A stretch of DNA of 64,000 nucleotides from Pseudomonadota bacterium. GTDB lineage: Bacteria > Pseudomonadota > Alphaproteobacteria > Rhizobiales > Xanthobacteraceae. Location of the stretch: the NCBI GenBank assembly GCA_018971625.1, contig JAGXAJ010000003.1:1-64000 (forward strand). Direction: 5' to 3'. The notes beneath the pieces are model-generated. The model did not search any database. It was not told the DNA's origin and saw nothing but the letters and a program-made list of their open reading frames with translations. This document shows positions 1 to 8,813 of the stretch, one piece after another (the first letter of the stretch is position 1; the number at the start of each line of letters is the position of its first letter). The position numbers were made by a program, and so were the translations under genes.

Positions 1-539
1 GCCTTCGCGGCGCGCTGCTGGCTCTGCACCGCATAGGCATCGACGTCGTCGCGCGAGATGCCGTATTTGGTCGCGATCAGATCGGCGGAAACGCCCTGCG
101 GCATGAAATAGGCCGGCACCGCGATCGAGGGGTCCATCGGCCAGGCGCCGCCGGAGGCGCCGATGCCGACGCGGCTCATCGATTCGGCGCCGCCGCCGAT
201 GGTGAGTTCGTGCTGGCCGCTCATGATCTGGGCGGCGGCGAAGTTCACCGCGTCGAGGCCGGACGCGCAGAAGCGGCTGATCTGCACGCCCGGAACGGCT
301 TCGCCCAACCCCGCCTCGATCGCGGCGAAGCGCGCGATGTCGGAGCCGGCCTCGCCGACCGGATCGACCACGCCGAGCACGACATCGTCGATGACATCGG
401 ATGCGATGTTGTTGCGTTCTTTCAGGGCCTTCAGCGGCACCGTCGCCAGCGCCAGCGCAGTCACCTCATGCAGCGCGCCATCCACCTTGCCGCGACCGCG
501 CGGCGTGCGAACGTGATCGTAGATATATGCCTCGGGCAT
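1..539 (-). CDS. Acetyl-CoA C-acetyltransferase (thiolase), N-terminal part
   Basis: The minus strand encodes about 179 residues beginning MPEAYIYDHVRTPRGRG and runs off the left edge. The motif SRFCASGLDAVNFAAAQI carries the acyl-accepting active-site cysteine of thiolases, followed by GGGAESMSRV, a typical thiolase loop. The family cleaves 3-ketoacyl-CoA (or condenses acetyl-CoA) in the cytoplasm. The ATG is preceded by a strong AGGAGG about 8 nt upstream, which fixes the start. It lies downstream of, and co-directional with, an acyl-CoA dehydrogenase, so a beta-oxidation role is likely. Whether it is FadA-like or PhaA-like cannot be settled from the N-terminal part alone. Confidence 0.93.
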   Translation of the reverse strand, partial: MPEAYIYDHVRTPRGRGKVDGALHEVTALALATVPLKALKERNNIASDVIDDVVLGVVDPVGEAGSDIARFAAIEAGLGEAVPGVQISRFCASGLDAVNFAAAQIMSGQHELTIGGGAESMSRVGIGASGGAWPMDPSIAVPAYFMPQGVSADLIATKYGISRDDVDAYAVQSQQRAAK

Positions 540-636
540 GACACCCTCCTGGTATGAGGATCATAATATATAGACTGGATATACAGGCTGACGCGACGAT
601 GTGGCGGATCTTTTTGCGGCGACGGAAGAGAACCGG

Positions 637-2427
637 TCAGAACGCTTCCGCCGCCAATTCCATGGTGGTCGCGCTTCCGGTCTGGATGCGCGCGAGATGC
701 AGCGCCGTTTCCGGCAACATCCGTTCCATGAAGAAGCGGCCGGTCACGAGCTTGGTGGTCAGATAGGAGGTAGCGCCGGAGCCTGCAATCTTGTCCTGCG
801 CGACTTTCGCCATCTTCGCCCACATGTAGCCGAAGGTGACGAGGCCGAATAATTGCATGTAGTCGGTGGCGGCAGCGCCGGCATTGTCGGGCTTGGCCAT
901 CGCATTCTGCATCAGCCAGGTGGTGGCCTGCTGCAGATGACCCAAAGCGGTGCTGAGCGGCACGATAAAGGGCTTCATCGCTTCATCCACGCCATGCTCC
1001 TTGGCAAAGGAGGCGACCTCGCCGAAGAACGACATCACCGCACGGCCGCCGCCGCGCGGCAACTTGCGCCCGACCAGATCGAGCGCCTGGATACCGTTGG
1101 CACCCTCATAGATCATGGCAATGCGTGCATCGCGCACGAACTGCTCCATGCCGTTTTCGGCGATATAGCCGTGACCGCCATACATCTGCTGCGCCAGCAC
1201 CGCGTTGGAAAATCCGACATCCGTCATCACGCCCTTCATGACCGGCGTCATCAATCCCATGTGATCGTCGGCGGCTTCCCTGTCTTTCGGATCGCTCGAG
1301 CGATGCGCGACATCGCTTTTCAGCGCCGTCCACACCACCATGGCGCGCGCCGCCTCGTTAAAAGCGCGAATGGTCAACAGCGTGCGGCGCACGTCCGGAT
1401 GAACGATGATGGGGTCGGCGGCCTTGTCGGGGACCTGCGGCCCCGATAGCGCGCGGCCCTGCAGGCGATCGCGGGCATAGGCCACTGCGTTCTGGTAAGC
1501 CACCTCGGACTGCGCCAGGCCCTGCACCGCGACGCCGAGCCGTGCTTCGTTCATCATCACGAACATGCCCTGCATGCCCTTGTTTTCCTCGCCGATCAGC
1601 CAGCCGATGGCGCCGTCATAGTTCATCACGCAGGTGGAATTGCCGTGGATGCCCATCTTGTGCTCGATCGAGCCGCAAGACACGCCGTTGCGCGTGCCCA
1701 GCGAGCCATCGGAATTGACCAGGAATTTCGGCACCACGAACAGCGACACGCCCTTGATGCCGGCCGGTGCACCCTCGATCCGCGCCAGCACCAGATGGAT
1801 GATGTTTTCGGCGAGGTCATGCTCGCCGGCCGAGATGAAGATCTTGGTGCCGGTGATCTTGTAGCTGCCGTTGGCCTGCTTGACCGCTTTCGTGCGCAGC
1901 AGACCCAAATCCGTGCCGCATTGCGGCTCGGTCAGATTCATGGTGCCGGTCCATTCCCCCGCCACCATCTTCGGCACGAACATCTGCTTCTGTTCGGGTT
2001 TGCCGTGCACGATCAGCGCCGCCGTCGCGCCCACGGTCAGGCCGCCATACATGGAGAACGCCATATTGGCGGCCGACTGGAATTCGGTGACGATCTGACT
2101 GAGCGCGACGGGCAGCCCCTGTCCGCCGAATTCCGTGGGCGCCGAAAGACCGAGCCAGCCGCCTTCGGCAACCTGTTTGAACGCTTGCTTGAAGCCTTTC
2201 GGGGTCGTCACGCTGCCGTCGTCATGGCGGACGCAGCCTTCGAGATCGCCGACCCGGTTGAGCGGCTGCAGGACTTCTTCGCTGAGCTTGGCGGCTTCAC
2301 CCAGGATGGCTTCCCGCACGTCGGCGGAAGCGTCGGTGAAGCCGGGCAGATTGTCGTAGCGGTCGATCTGGAACACGTCGTTGAGCAGGAAACTGACATC
2401 TTCGAGTGGGGCCTTGTAGGTCGGCAT
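637..2427 (-). CDS. Acyl-CoA dehydrogenase with C-terminal extension (FadE-like)
   Basis: This 596-residue protein oxidises acyl-CoA to enoyl-CoA with FAD. The N-terminal, middle and C-terminal ACAD domains are recognisable. TMNLTEPQCGTDLG (around residue 165) is the substrate/FAD loop, and IYEGANGIQALDLVGRK (around 450) carries the expected catalytic glutamate. The roughly 130-residue tail matches the extra C-terminal domain of the long 590-600 aa ACAD class. The ORF track starts 26 codons earlier, but MPTYKAPLEDV is the usual family start and has GGGAGAAA just upstream. It is co-directional with the thiolase about 100 bp away, consistent with a fatty-acid degradation operon. Confidence 0.95.
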   Translation of the reverse strand: MPTYKAPLEDVSFLLNDVFQIDRYDNLPGFTDASADVREAILGEAAKLSEEVLQPLNRVGDLEGCVRHDDGSVTTPKGFKQAFKQVAEGGWLGLSAPTEFGGQGLPVALSQIVTEFQSAANMAFSMYGGLTVGATAALIVHGKPEQKQMFVPKMVAGEWTGTMNLTEPQCGTDLGLLRTKAVKQANGSYKITGTKIFISAGEHDLAENIIHLVLARIEGAPAGIKGVSLFVVPKFLVNSDGSLGTRNGVSCGSIEHKMGIHGNSTCVMNYDGAIGWLIGEENKGMQGMFVMMNEARLGVAVQGLAQSEVAYQNAVAYARDRLQGRALSGPQVPDKAADPIIVHPDVRRTLLTIRAFNEAARAMVVWTALKSDVAHRSSDPKDREAADDHMGLMTPVMKGVMTDVGFSNAVLAQQMYGGHGYIAENGMEQFVRDARIAMIYEGANGIQALDLVGRKLPRGGGRAVMSFFGEVASFAKEHGVDEAMKPFIVPLSTALGHLQQATTWLMQNAMAKPDNAGAAATDYMQLFGLVTFGYMWAKMAKVAQDKIAGSGATSYLTTKLVTGRFFMERMLPETALHLARIQTGSATTMELAAEAF

Positions 2428-2778
2428 CCTTTTTCTCCCGGCTGGCTGGCCGCTCTCCCTTGAGGATTTTATTGCAGTGCAGCAATTCCTGGATTCCCGA
2501 ATCAAAGACTAACCGGTCCAAGGCCGCCGCGGCAGTCCTTGCGACACCGGTGACCTGCGCACCCCACAACTACCGGTGGATGACGCCGGCGGGTTCTATA
2601 GAGGACGAGGTAACTTTAAGACGCGACCGCCCAATTCCTTAACCGGTTATTTACCGTAACGCGAAAAAGTCGGTGGCTAAGGCAGACGACCGGCGCGGAA
2701 TTCGATTGTCTCTTCAATTGGGACGCGCGGGGAGACTGTAAGGCGCAAGGACAGCGCCGGTCGGAACCGGATCAGAGC
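2428..2778. other. Divergent intergenic region
   Basis: About 350 bp between the minus-strand acyl-CoA dehydrogenase and the plus-strand PodJL-like gene. It must hold the promoters of both. No convincing operator, small ORF or RNA gene was seen. Confidence 0.5.
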
Positions 2779-5700
2779 ATGAATTCGCGCGTATCGTGGA
2801 GTGTTGATGGCATTGATCCATCCGTGCGCGAGAGGGCCGAGGCCGCCGCGCATCGCGCCGGCATGTCACTGAACGACTGGCTCAATTCCACTCTCGGCGA
2901 ATCCGCCCCGCCGGATTTTCGCGGTGTCCCGCAGCAGGCGCCGTTGCAGCAAACCCGCGACGTCGCCGATATCCACCAGCGGCTGGATTCCATCACCCGC
3001 CAGATCGAGCAGATTTCGCGCCCCGCCTCACGCAATGATTCGCACCATGGCGCGACGAACGAGCCTGGCGTTGCCCGGCAATTGAACGACGCGATCTCCC
3101 GTCTCGATGCGCGGCTGGCGCAAATCTCGAATCCGGCGGCGCGAAACGCCGAGCTGCAGGACAAGCAGCGGCAGTCGGAGATGGTCGAGCGCGCGGCAGC
3201 CCAAGTCTATACCTCCCAGGTCTACCGCCCTTCGCCTCCGATCAGCCCGGCCTCATTCGATTCCGCGATCGCGGAAATCGCAGCGCGCCAGAACGAACTT
3301 GACGACGACGCGCCGCGGCCGATGGCGCCGCGTCGCGCCGCGCCGGCTGCCCCTGCGAGGCCAGTTGCGCCGATGCCGGCAGGACCCGATTTTTCCTCGC
3401 TTGAGCGCCACCTCTCAAAGATCACCAGCCAGATCGAGGCGCTGCAGCGCCCCGACGGGATCGAGCAATCGATAGCGCTGTTCCGCAGCGAGCTGGCGGA
3501 GATCCGCGCCGCCATCACCGAGGCGATGCCGCGCCGGGCCATCGAATCGATCGAGGGCGAAATCCGCTCGCTGTCGCGTCGCATCGACGACACGCGCCAG
3601 AACGGCACCGACGGTCTGGCGCTGGTCGGCATCGAGCGCGCGCTCGGCGAAATCCGCGAAGTGCTGCGTTCGCTGAAGCCGGCCGAGCAGTTCGCCGGCT
3701 ATGACGAGGCGATCCGCAACCTCGGCGCCAAGCTCGACCTGATCCTGCGCGCCAATGACGATCCCTCGACGGTGCATCAGCTCGAAGGCGCGATCGCAGC
3801 CCTTCGCTCCATCGTCTCCAACGTCGCTTCCAACGACGCGCTGGCGCGGCTTTCCGACGACGTCCGTCTGCTGTCTTCCAGGGTCGATCAGCTTTCCCGC
3901 GCCGGCGAAGGCGGCGATTCGTTCGCGATGCTCGAACAGCGCATCGCCGCATTGAGTTCGACACTGGAAAGCCGCGAACACCCGGCCGCCGAAAGCACCG
4001 AACATTTCGAAGGCGCGCTGCGGGCATTGTCCGACCGCCTCGACCGCATGCCTGTCGGCAATGACGGCGCGTCGGCTTTCGCTCATCTCGAACAGCGCGT
4101 GTCGTATCTGCTCGAACGTCTCGAAGCCACCAGCGATCACCGCTCCGGCAATCTCGAGCGGGTCGAGGATGGCTTGCAGGACATTCTGCGCCATCTCGAA
4201 AACCAGCAGGCGAGCTTTGCCGCGCTGGCCGAGAGCGCCCGCAACGCCGCGCCGCGCGATTTGGGGGGACAGGATTCGGAGCTTGCCGAAATCGTCAAGC
4301 GCGAATTGACCGACATCCGTTTCAGTCAGACCGAGCGCGACCGTCACACCCAGGAGTCGCTCGAAGCTGTTCACAACACGCTCGGCCATGTGGTCGATCG
4401 ACTGGCGATGATCGAAGGCGACCTGCGCACGGTTCGCTCGGTGCCGGTGGCGACGCTGCCGGAGGTGCGGTCCGAACCCCGACCCGCCACACCTCAAACC
4501 GCTCCCCAGGCACCGCCGCACCTGGCGATGCCACCGCAGATCAAGCCGGAATTGCCCAATCCTGCCGCTAACGATGCGCATTTCAACGCTGCACCGCGCG
4601 AATTCCATGCTGCGCCCGCGGCCATCGCCAGCATCGCGCCACGCGCCATCAGCGAGATCCTTGAGCCCTATGCAGCGCCGGCGCGCGCTACAATCGAACC
4701 CGGTCTGCCGCCGGATCACCCGCTCGAGCCGGGAACGCGACCCAACGGACGGCCGGCGTCGCCCTCGGAACGCATCGCCGCTTCCGAAAGCGCCATCAGC
4801 GAAATTCCCGCGGCCAGGCCCGAGCCTGCCACCGCGTCAAGCTTCATAGCCGCCGCACGCCGCGCTGCCCAGGCAGCCGCGGCTGCGCAACAGCCAACCG
4901 GCAAACCGGCCAAGCCCGCAAAAGCCGCACGCATTCAGGCGAAGGCGTCTGCCACAGCTCCCGGCGACAAGGAACCATCGACGATCACTTCCAAGATCCG
5001 CTCGCTGCTGGTTGGTGCAAGCGTGGTCGTGATCGTGCTCGGTACCTTCAAGTTGGCGATGACGCTGCTCGACGGCGGCAGTTTGCTGCAATTCCCCGCC
5101 GGCAAGAGCTCAAGCACGCCTGCTCCGGCCCAGGCACCCGCCGACAGCGACGCCAAACCGGAAAGCCCTGCACCGGCGACACCCTCGATGACGGCGCCGA
5201 CGCCGATCGGACGGCAGTCCTACAATAATTCGTCCACCGACAATTCCGGCGCCTCGATGGCGATCCCCCCAGTCGGTTCGCCGACAGCGGCCAACGACAT
5301 CACCGGCGCGATCCCGGCCGCACCGCTGGCGCCGACGGACGGCAAGCTTCACCCGGTGCAGATTCCGCCGACCGAGCGACTGCCCGATGCGATCGGCGGA
5401 CCGGCGCTGCGCGCGGCCGCGCTGAAAGGCGATCCGACCGCGGCCTATGAAATCGGTCTGCGTTATGCCGAGGGCAAAGGCACCGCCACGAATTTGGACG
5501 AAGCCGCGAAATGGTATGACCGCGCGGCGCAGGCCGGCGTGGTGCCCGCCATCTTCCGACTCGGGACCTTCTACGAAAAGGGCCTGGGCGTGAAAAAGGA
5601 CACCGATATCGCGCGCCGCTACTACATGCAGGCGGCCGAACGGGGCAACGCCAAGGCGATGCATAATCTGGCCGTGCTCGATGCAGACGGCGGCGGCAAG

Positions 5701-6087
5701 GGCGCCGACTACAAGAGCGCGGCGCAATGGTTTCGCAAGGCCGCCGATCATGGCGTCTCGGACAGCCAGTTCAACCTCGGCATTCTCTACGCGCGCGGCA
5801 TCGGCGTCGAACAGAACCTCGCCGAATCGTTCAAATGGTTCAGCCTGGCGGCAGCGCAGGGCGACGCGGACGCCGCCCGCAAGCGCGACGATATCGCCAA
5901 ACGGCTCGACGTCCAGTCGCTGGCCGCGGCCAGACTCGCGATCCAGACTTTCAACGCGGAGCCCCAACCCGATGACGCCATCAACGTGGCGACGCCGGCC
6001 GGTGGATGGGACAGCGCGCCCGCGCAGGCCAATACAACGAAGCCGGCCACCAGACCTGTCGCGGCCAAACGCACGGCGGCGCGTTAA
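2779..6087 (+). CDS. PodJ-like polar localisation protein with Sel1 repeats
   Basis: A 1102-residue protein. The first 45 residues (SVRERAEAAAHRAGMSLNDWLN) resemble the short helical N-terminus of alphaproteobacterial PodJL proteins. Residues of about 60-560 are rich in heptads and predicted coiled coil (repeated LEQRI, SDRLDRM). A Pro/Ala-rich linker follows, then one membrane segment near residues 742-762 (LLVGASVVVIVLGTFKLAMTLL). The C-terminal part, about 870-1050, has at least four Sel1-type repeats (AAYEIGLRYAEGKG, AIFRLGTFYEKGLG, QFNLGILYARGIG). The expected topology is a cytoplasmic coiled coil with periplasmic Sel1 repeats. By analogy with PodJ it would organise a cell pole; that role is inferred. 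Confidence 0.85.
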   Translation: MNSRVSWSVDGIDPSVRERAEAAAHRAGMSLNDWLNSTLGESAPPDFRGVPQQAPLQQTRDVADIHQRLDSITRQIEQISRPASRNDSHHGATNEPGVARQLNDAISRLDARLAQISNPAARNAELQDKQRQSEMVERAAAQVYTSQVYRPSPPISPASFDSAIAEIAARQNELDDDAPRPMAPRRAAPAAPARPVAPMPAGPDFSSLERHLSKITSQIEALQRPDGIEQSIALFRSELAEIRAAITEAMPRRAIESIEGEIRSLSRRIDDTRQNGTDGLALVGIERALGEIREVLRSLKPAEQFAGYDEAIRNLGAKLDLILRANDDPSTVHQLEGAIAALRSIVSNVASNDALARLSDDVRLLSSRVDQLSRAGEGGDSFAMLEQRIAALSSTLESREHPAAESTEHFEGALRALSDRLDRMPVGNDGASAFAHLEQRVSYLLERLEATSDHRSGNLERVEDGLQDILRHLENQQASFAALAESARNAAPRDLGGQDSELAEIVKRELTDIRFSQTERDRHTQESLEAVHNTLGHVVDRLAMIEGDLRTVRSVPVATLPEVRSEPRPATPQTAPQAPPHLAMPPQIKPELPNPAANDAHFNAAPREFHAAPAAIASIAPRAISEILEPYAAPARATIEPGLPPDHPLEPGTRPNGRPASPSERIAASESAISEIPAARPEPATASSFIAAARRAAQAAAAAQQPTGKPAKPAKAARIQAKASATAPGDKEPSTITSKIRSLLVGASVVVIVLGTFKLAMTLLDGGSLLQFPAGKSSSTPAPAQAPADSDAKPESPAPATPSMTAPTPIGRQSYNNSSTDNSGASMAIPPVGSPTAANDITGAIPAAPLAPTDGKLHPVQIPPTERLPDAIGGPALRAAALKGDPTAAYEIGLRYAEGKGTATNLDEAAKWYDRAAQAGVVPAIFRLGTFYEKGLGVKKDTDIARRYYMQAAERGNAKAMHNLAVLDADGGGKGADYKSAAQWFRKAADHGVSDSQFNLGILYARGIGVEQNLAESFKWFSLAAAQGDADAARKRDDIAKRLDVQSLAAARLAIQTFNAEPQPDDAINVATPAGGWDSAPAQANTTKPATRPVAAKRTAAR

Positions 6088-6277
6088 TCCGAATTCCTCA
6101 CCACATCGCAAGGCGCGCAGCGGCTGCGGCAAAAAATGCCAGCCGCGGCGTATTCTTTAGTCCCTCAAAATGACAATTTCGGTTATGCAGGGGCGCGGCG
6201 TTGGATCCGCGCTCCCGAAGAAACCACGCCGTGGGCGGTTTCGGCCAGCCTCAGGGCTCATTCCGAAATAGACGCGC

Positions 6278-7204
6278 GTGCAGATCTTTCTCCCCATCGC
6301 CGATATTCCGGTCAATGTCTTTCTCCTGCTGGCGATGGGCGCGGCGGTTGGTTTTGTATCGGGCATGTTTGGAATCGGTGGCGGCTTCCTGATGACGCCG
6401 CTTCTGATCTTCATCGGCATCACGCCCGCGGTCGCGGTCGCCTCGGTGGCGAGTCACATCGCCGCCTCGTCGTTTTCCGGCGCGATCTTCTACTGGCGGC
6501 GCCGGGCTATCGATCCACTTCTGGTGATCGTGTTGCTGAGCGGCGGCGTGGTCGGCACCACGCTCGGGGTCTGGACCTTCACGCAGATGCGCGCGCTCGG
6601 CCAGCTCGATCTGATGATCGCGCTGTCCTATGTCGTCCTGCTGACCACAGTCGGTGCGCTGATGTTCTGGGAAGGCTTGCGTGCGATCCTGCGGGTGCGG
6701 CGCGGCATTGCATCGTCGACGCGCCGGCCCGGCAGCCATGGCTGGATTCACGGCCTGCCGCTGAAATTGCGCTTCAAGCGCTCCAAAATCTACCTGTCGG
6801 TCATTCCCGTGGTCGCGGTCGGAATCATCATCGGCTTCATCGGCGCGGTGATGGGCATTGGCGGCGGCTTCATCCTGGTCCCGATCATGATCTACCTGCT
6901 GCGGGTGCCGACCTCGACCGTGATCGGCACCTCGATGGTGCTGACGCTGGTCACCATGGTATTCGCAACCATCCTGCACGCGGCCACCAATCATCTGGTC
7001 GATGCCGTGCTGGCACTGATCCTGATGATCGGCGGCGTCACCGGCGCGCAATTCGGCGCCCGCGCCGGCCAGAAAATCCGCGGCGAACATTTGCGGCTGT
7101 TGCTCGGCCTGTTGATCCTCTCGGTCGGCATCCGCTTTGCGATCGAATTGGGAATCAAGCCCGACGATCTCTTCACCATCCGCGAGACCGGAGACAGCGG
7201 ATGA
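6278..7204 (+). CDS. Sulfite exporter TauE/SafE family membrane protein
   Basis: A 308-residue polytopic membrane protein with about eight hydrophobic segments and the duplicated TauE/SafE signature: GFVSGMFGIGGGFLMTP near the N-terminus and GFIGAVMGIGGGFILVP in the second half. The family exports sulfonates, sulfite or related anions; the substrate here is unknown. The start is GTG, which places the first membrane helix correctly. The stop overlaps the start of the following TIGR02186 gene (ATGA), so the two are translationally coupled. The long ORF at 6136..7992 in another frame is antifunctional shadow over this stretch. Confidence 0.92.
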   Translation: MQIFLPIADIPVNVFLLLAMGAAVGFVSGMFGIGGGFLMTPLLIFIGITPAVAVASVASHIAASSFSGAIFYWRRRAIDPLLVIVLLSGGVVGTTLGVWTFTQMRALGQLDLMIALSYVVLLTTVGALMFWEGLRAILRVRRGIASSTRRPGSHGWIHGLPLKLRFKRSKIYLSVIPVVAVGIIIGFIGAVMGIGGGFILVPIMIYLLRVPTSTVIGTSMVLTLVTMVFATILHAATNHLVDAVLALILMIGGVTGAQFGARAGQKIRGEHLRLLLGLLILSVGIRFAIELGIKPDDLFTIRETGDSG

Positions 7205-7992
7205 TCGCACGCATGGCACTCGCCACCCTCGCGGCCGTGCTGGCGTCAAGCGCCGGCCTTGCGGTGCGTGCTGCGCATGCCGAGCGGTTGATCGTATCGG
7301 TCTCGAACCAGCGCGTGACGGTGACGCCGAATTATTCCGGTGAGGAATTGGTGCTGTTCGGTTCGGTCGAGAAGGACGCCTCCACGCCCGCGACCCGCGC
7401 CGAGTACGATCTGGTGGTCACCGTCAGCGGGCCGCCTGCCGATATGGTCACGCGCCGCAAGGAACGCCGGTTCGGCATCTGGCTCAATACCGACTATCGA
7501 CAGTTCGTCAAGGTACCGACCTATCTTGCGCTGTTTTCCAATCGGCCATTCGACGCCATCGCCTCACCGGACGTGCAACGCCGGCAGCAGCTCGGCCTCA
7601 AAAATGTGTTGCTGACCCAGCGCGTCGGGCTGGACTATGCCGATGTGGTGCCCAACGATGCGTTCCGCAGCGCTTTTGTCCGGCTGCGCTCGGAACGCGG
7701 CCTCTACCGCGAGCAGACTTCAGCCGTGACTTTCCTGACGCCGACCTTGTTCCGCACCGGCATTCCGCTGCCCGCCAATGTGCCGATCGGCACCTACGGC
7801 GTCGAGATCAAATTGTTCTCGGCAGGCGCGCTGGTAACGCAAACCGAAACCAGCTTCGATATCGTCAAGGTCGGCTTCGAGCAGTTCGTCGCCACCACCG
7901 CGCGCCAGGACGGCCTGGTCTACGGCCTCGTCACCGCCTTCATGGCGCTGATGACGGGCTGGATGGCCTCGATCGTGTTCAGGAAGGATTGA
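7201..7992 (+). CDS. TIGR02186-type alphaproteobacterial membrane protein
   Basis: A 263-residue protein with an N-terminal signal peptide (MALATLAAVLASSAGLAVRAAHA) and a single C-terminal membrane helix (YGLVTAFMALMTGWMASIVF) ending a few residues from the stop. The bulk is therefore periplasmic and anchored at its C-terminus. It matches the alphaproteobacterial family TIGR02186, which commonly sits beside a TauE/SafE gene as it does here. Function is unknown; the coupling suggests an accessory of the transporter. The start is set by a 4-bp overlap with the upstream stop. In the ORF track it is embedded in a longer out-of-context 618-aa frame. Confidence 0.85.
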   Translation: MIARMALATLAAVLASSAGLAVRAAHAERLIVSVSNQRVTVTPNYSGEELVLFGSVEKDASTPATRAEYDLVVTVSGPPADMVTRRKERRFGIWLNTDYRQFVKVPTYLALFSNRPFDAIASPDVQRRQQLGLKNVLLTQRVGLDYADVVPNDAFRSAFVRLRSERGLYREQTSAVTFLTPTLFRTGIPLPANVPIGTYGVEIKLFSAGALVTQTETSFDIVKVGFEQFVATTARQDGLVYGLVTAFMALMTGWMASIVFRKD

Positions 7993-7998
7993 GCGAGC

Positions 7999-8790
7999 CT
8001 AATAACATCGCGAGGCGGCGATGCTATGCAGGCGGTGGTCGCCGAGCACATGCGCGATGAAGCCTGGCGTTCCAAATATCTTCGCGAAGGCAGCGTCGCG
8101 GATGCTTAAGCCCCCGGTATAGGCACCGAAGGCCGGCATCACGGCGCGTTCGCCATCGCAGGCGAAACAGCGCCGTTCCATCGAGCGTCCGCGCGTAGTG
8201 ACTCGCGCTTTCGGATGTAGATGGCCGGCGATTTCGCCGGCCGCGCCGGTCGGCTCGTGGCGAAACGAGATCGGTCCAATCGCAACTTCGCTGGCGACCA
8301 CGCCGCCAAGATCGGAGGGCAGCGCGGGATCGTGATTGCCGCAGATCCATATCCAGTCGCGCCGCGCCTGCAACGCCGCGATCGCCGCGCGATCGGGCGA
8401 CGACAGCCGCTCATGGGCGGTGCGGTCGTGAAAGCTGTCGCCGAGCGCGATCACCATGCGCGGATCATGTCGGGCGATCACGGCCGCAAGCCGGCTCAGC
8501 GTCGCCACCGTATCGTAAGGCGGCAACAGCACGCCGCGAGCGGCAAAACTGGAACCTTTTTCCAGATGCAGATCGGAGACCACGAGCAGGCTTTGATCTT
8601 CCCAGAACAACGCACCGTGGAGATCGGCGACGAGGCTGATACCGGCAATCGTAAGGTGCGACTGCTTTCCCCCTCCCCGTTGCGGGGACGGGTCAGGGAT
8701 GGGGATAGCGATGAATGATTGCGTCAGTGTGAGGCTCCCCTGTGTCACCCCACCCCGACCCTCCCCGCAAGGGGAGGTAAGAAGCGGCAT
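7999..8790 (-). CDS. pdeM: Ligase-associated DNA damage response endonuclease PdeM
   Basis: A calcineurin-like metallophosphoesterase: SDLHLEKGSSFA, GDSFHD and CGNHDP are the metal-binding motifs and GEIAGHLHPK the late histidine motif. It belongs to the ligase-associated set (helicase, exonuclease, ligase nearby), whose members are thought to process DNA ends. The family normally starts right before the sequence LTIAGISLVADL. Here about 45 extra residues (SPCGEGRGGVTQ..., PDPSPQRGGG) are encoded by a palindromic repeat lying between the ATG and the conserved start. The reading frame stays open. The ATG is 23 nt after the helicase stop, so the two are probably co-transcribed. Confidence 0.88.
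   Translation of the reverse strand: MPLLTSPCGEGRGGVTQGSLTLTQSFIAIPIPDPSPQRGGGKQSHLTIAGISLVADLHGALFWEDQSLLVVSDLHLEKGSSFAARGVLLPPYDTVATLSRLAAVIARHDPRMVIALGDSFHDRTAHERLSSPDRAAIAALQARRDWIWICGNHDPALPSDLGGVVASEVAIGPISFRHEPTGAAGEIAGHLHPKARVTTRGRSMERRCFACDGERAVMPAFGAYTGGLSIRDAAFAKIFGTPGFIAHVLGDHRLHSIAASRCY
8664..8780. repeat. Palindromic repeat pair inside the 5' end of pdeM
   Basis: Two related GC-rich units, CCCCTCCCCGTTGCGGGGACGG and CCCTCCCCGCAAGGGGAGG, each able to fold back, flank about 50 bp. The same type of composite element occurs inside the helicase and ligase genes of this cluster. It is translated as the N-terminal extension of PdeM. Confidence 0.7.
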
Positions 8791-8813
8791 GGCGCGTTTA
8801 TCGCCGCGGGCAA

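Noticed and set aside
3415-4719. 434-aa minus-strand ORF
   Set aside because: Antisense shadow of the PodJL-like gene; Arg/Gly-rich composition and no motif.
6136-7992. 618-aa plus-strand ORF presented as one protein
   Set aside because: Its first two thirds are an out-of-frame shadow over the TauE gene; only the last 263 residues are the real TIGR02186 protein.
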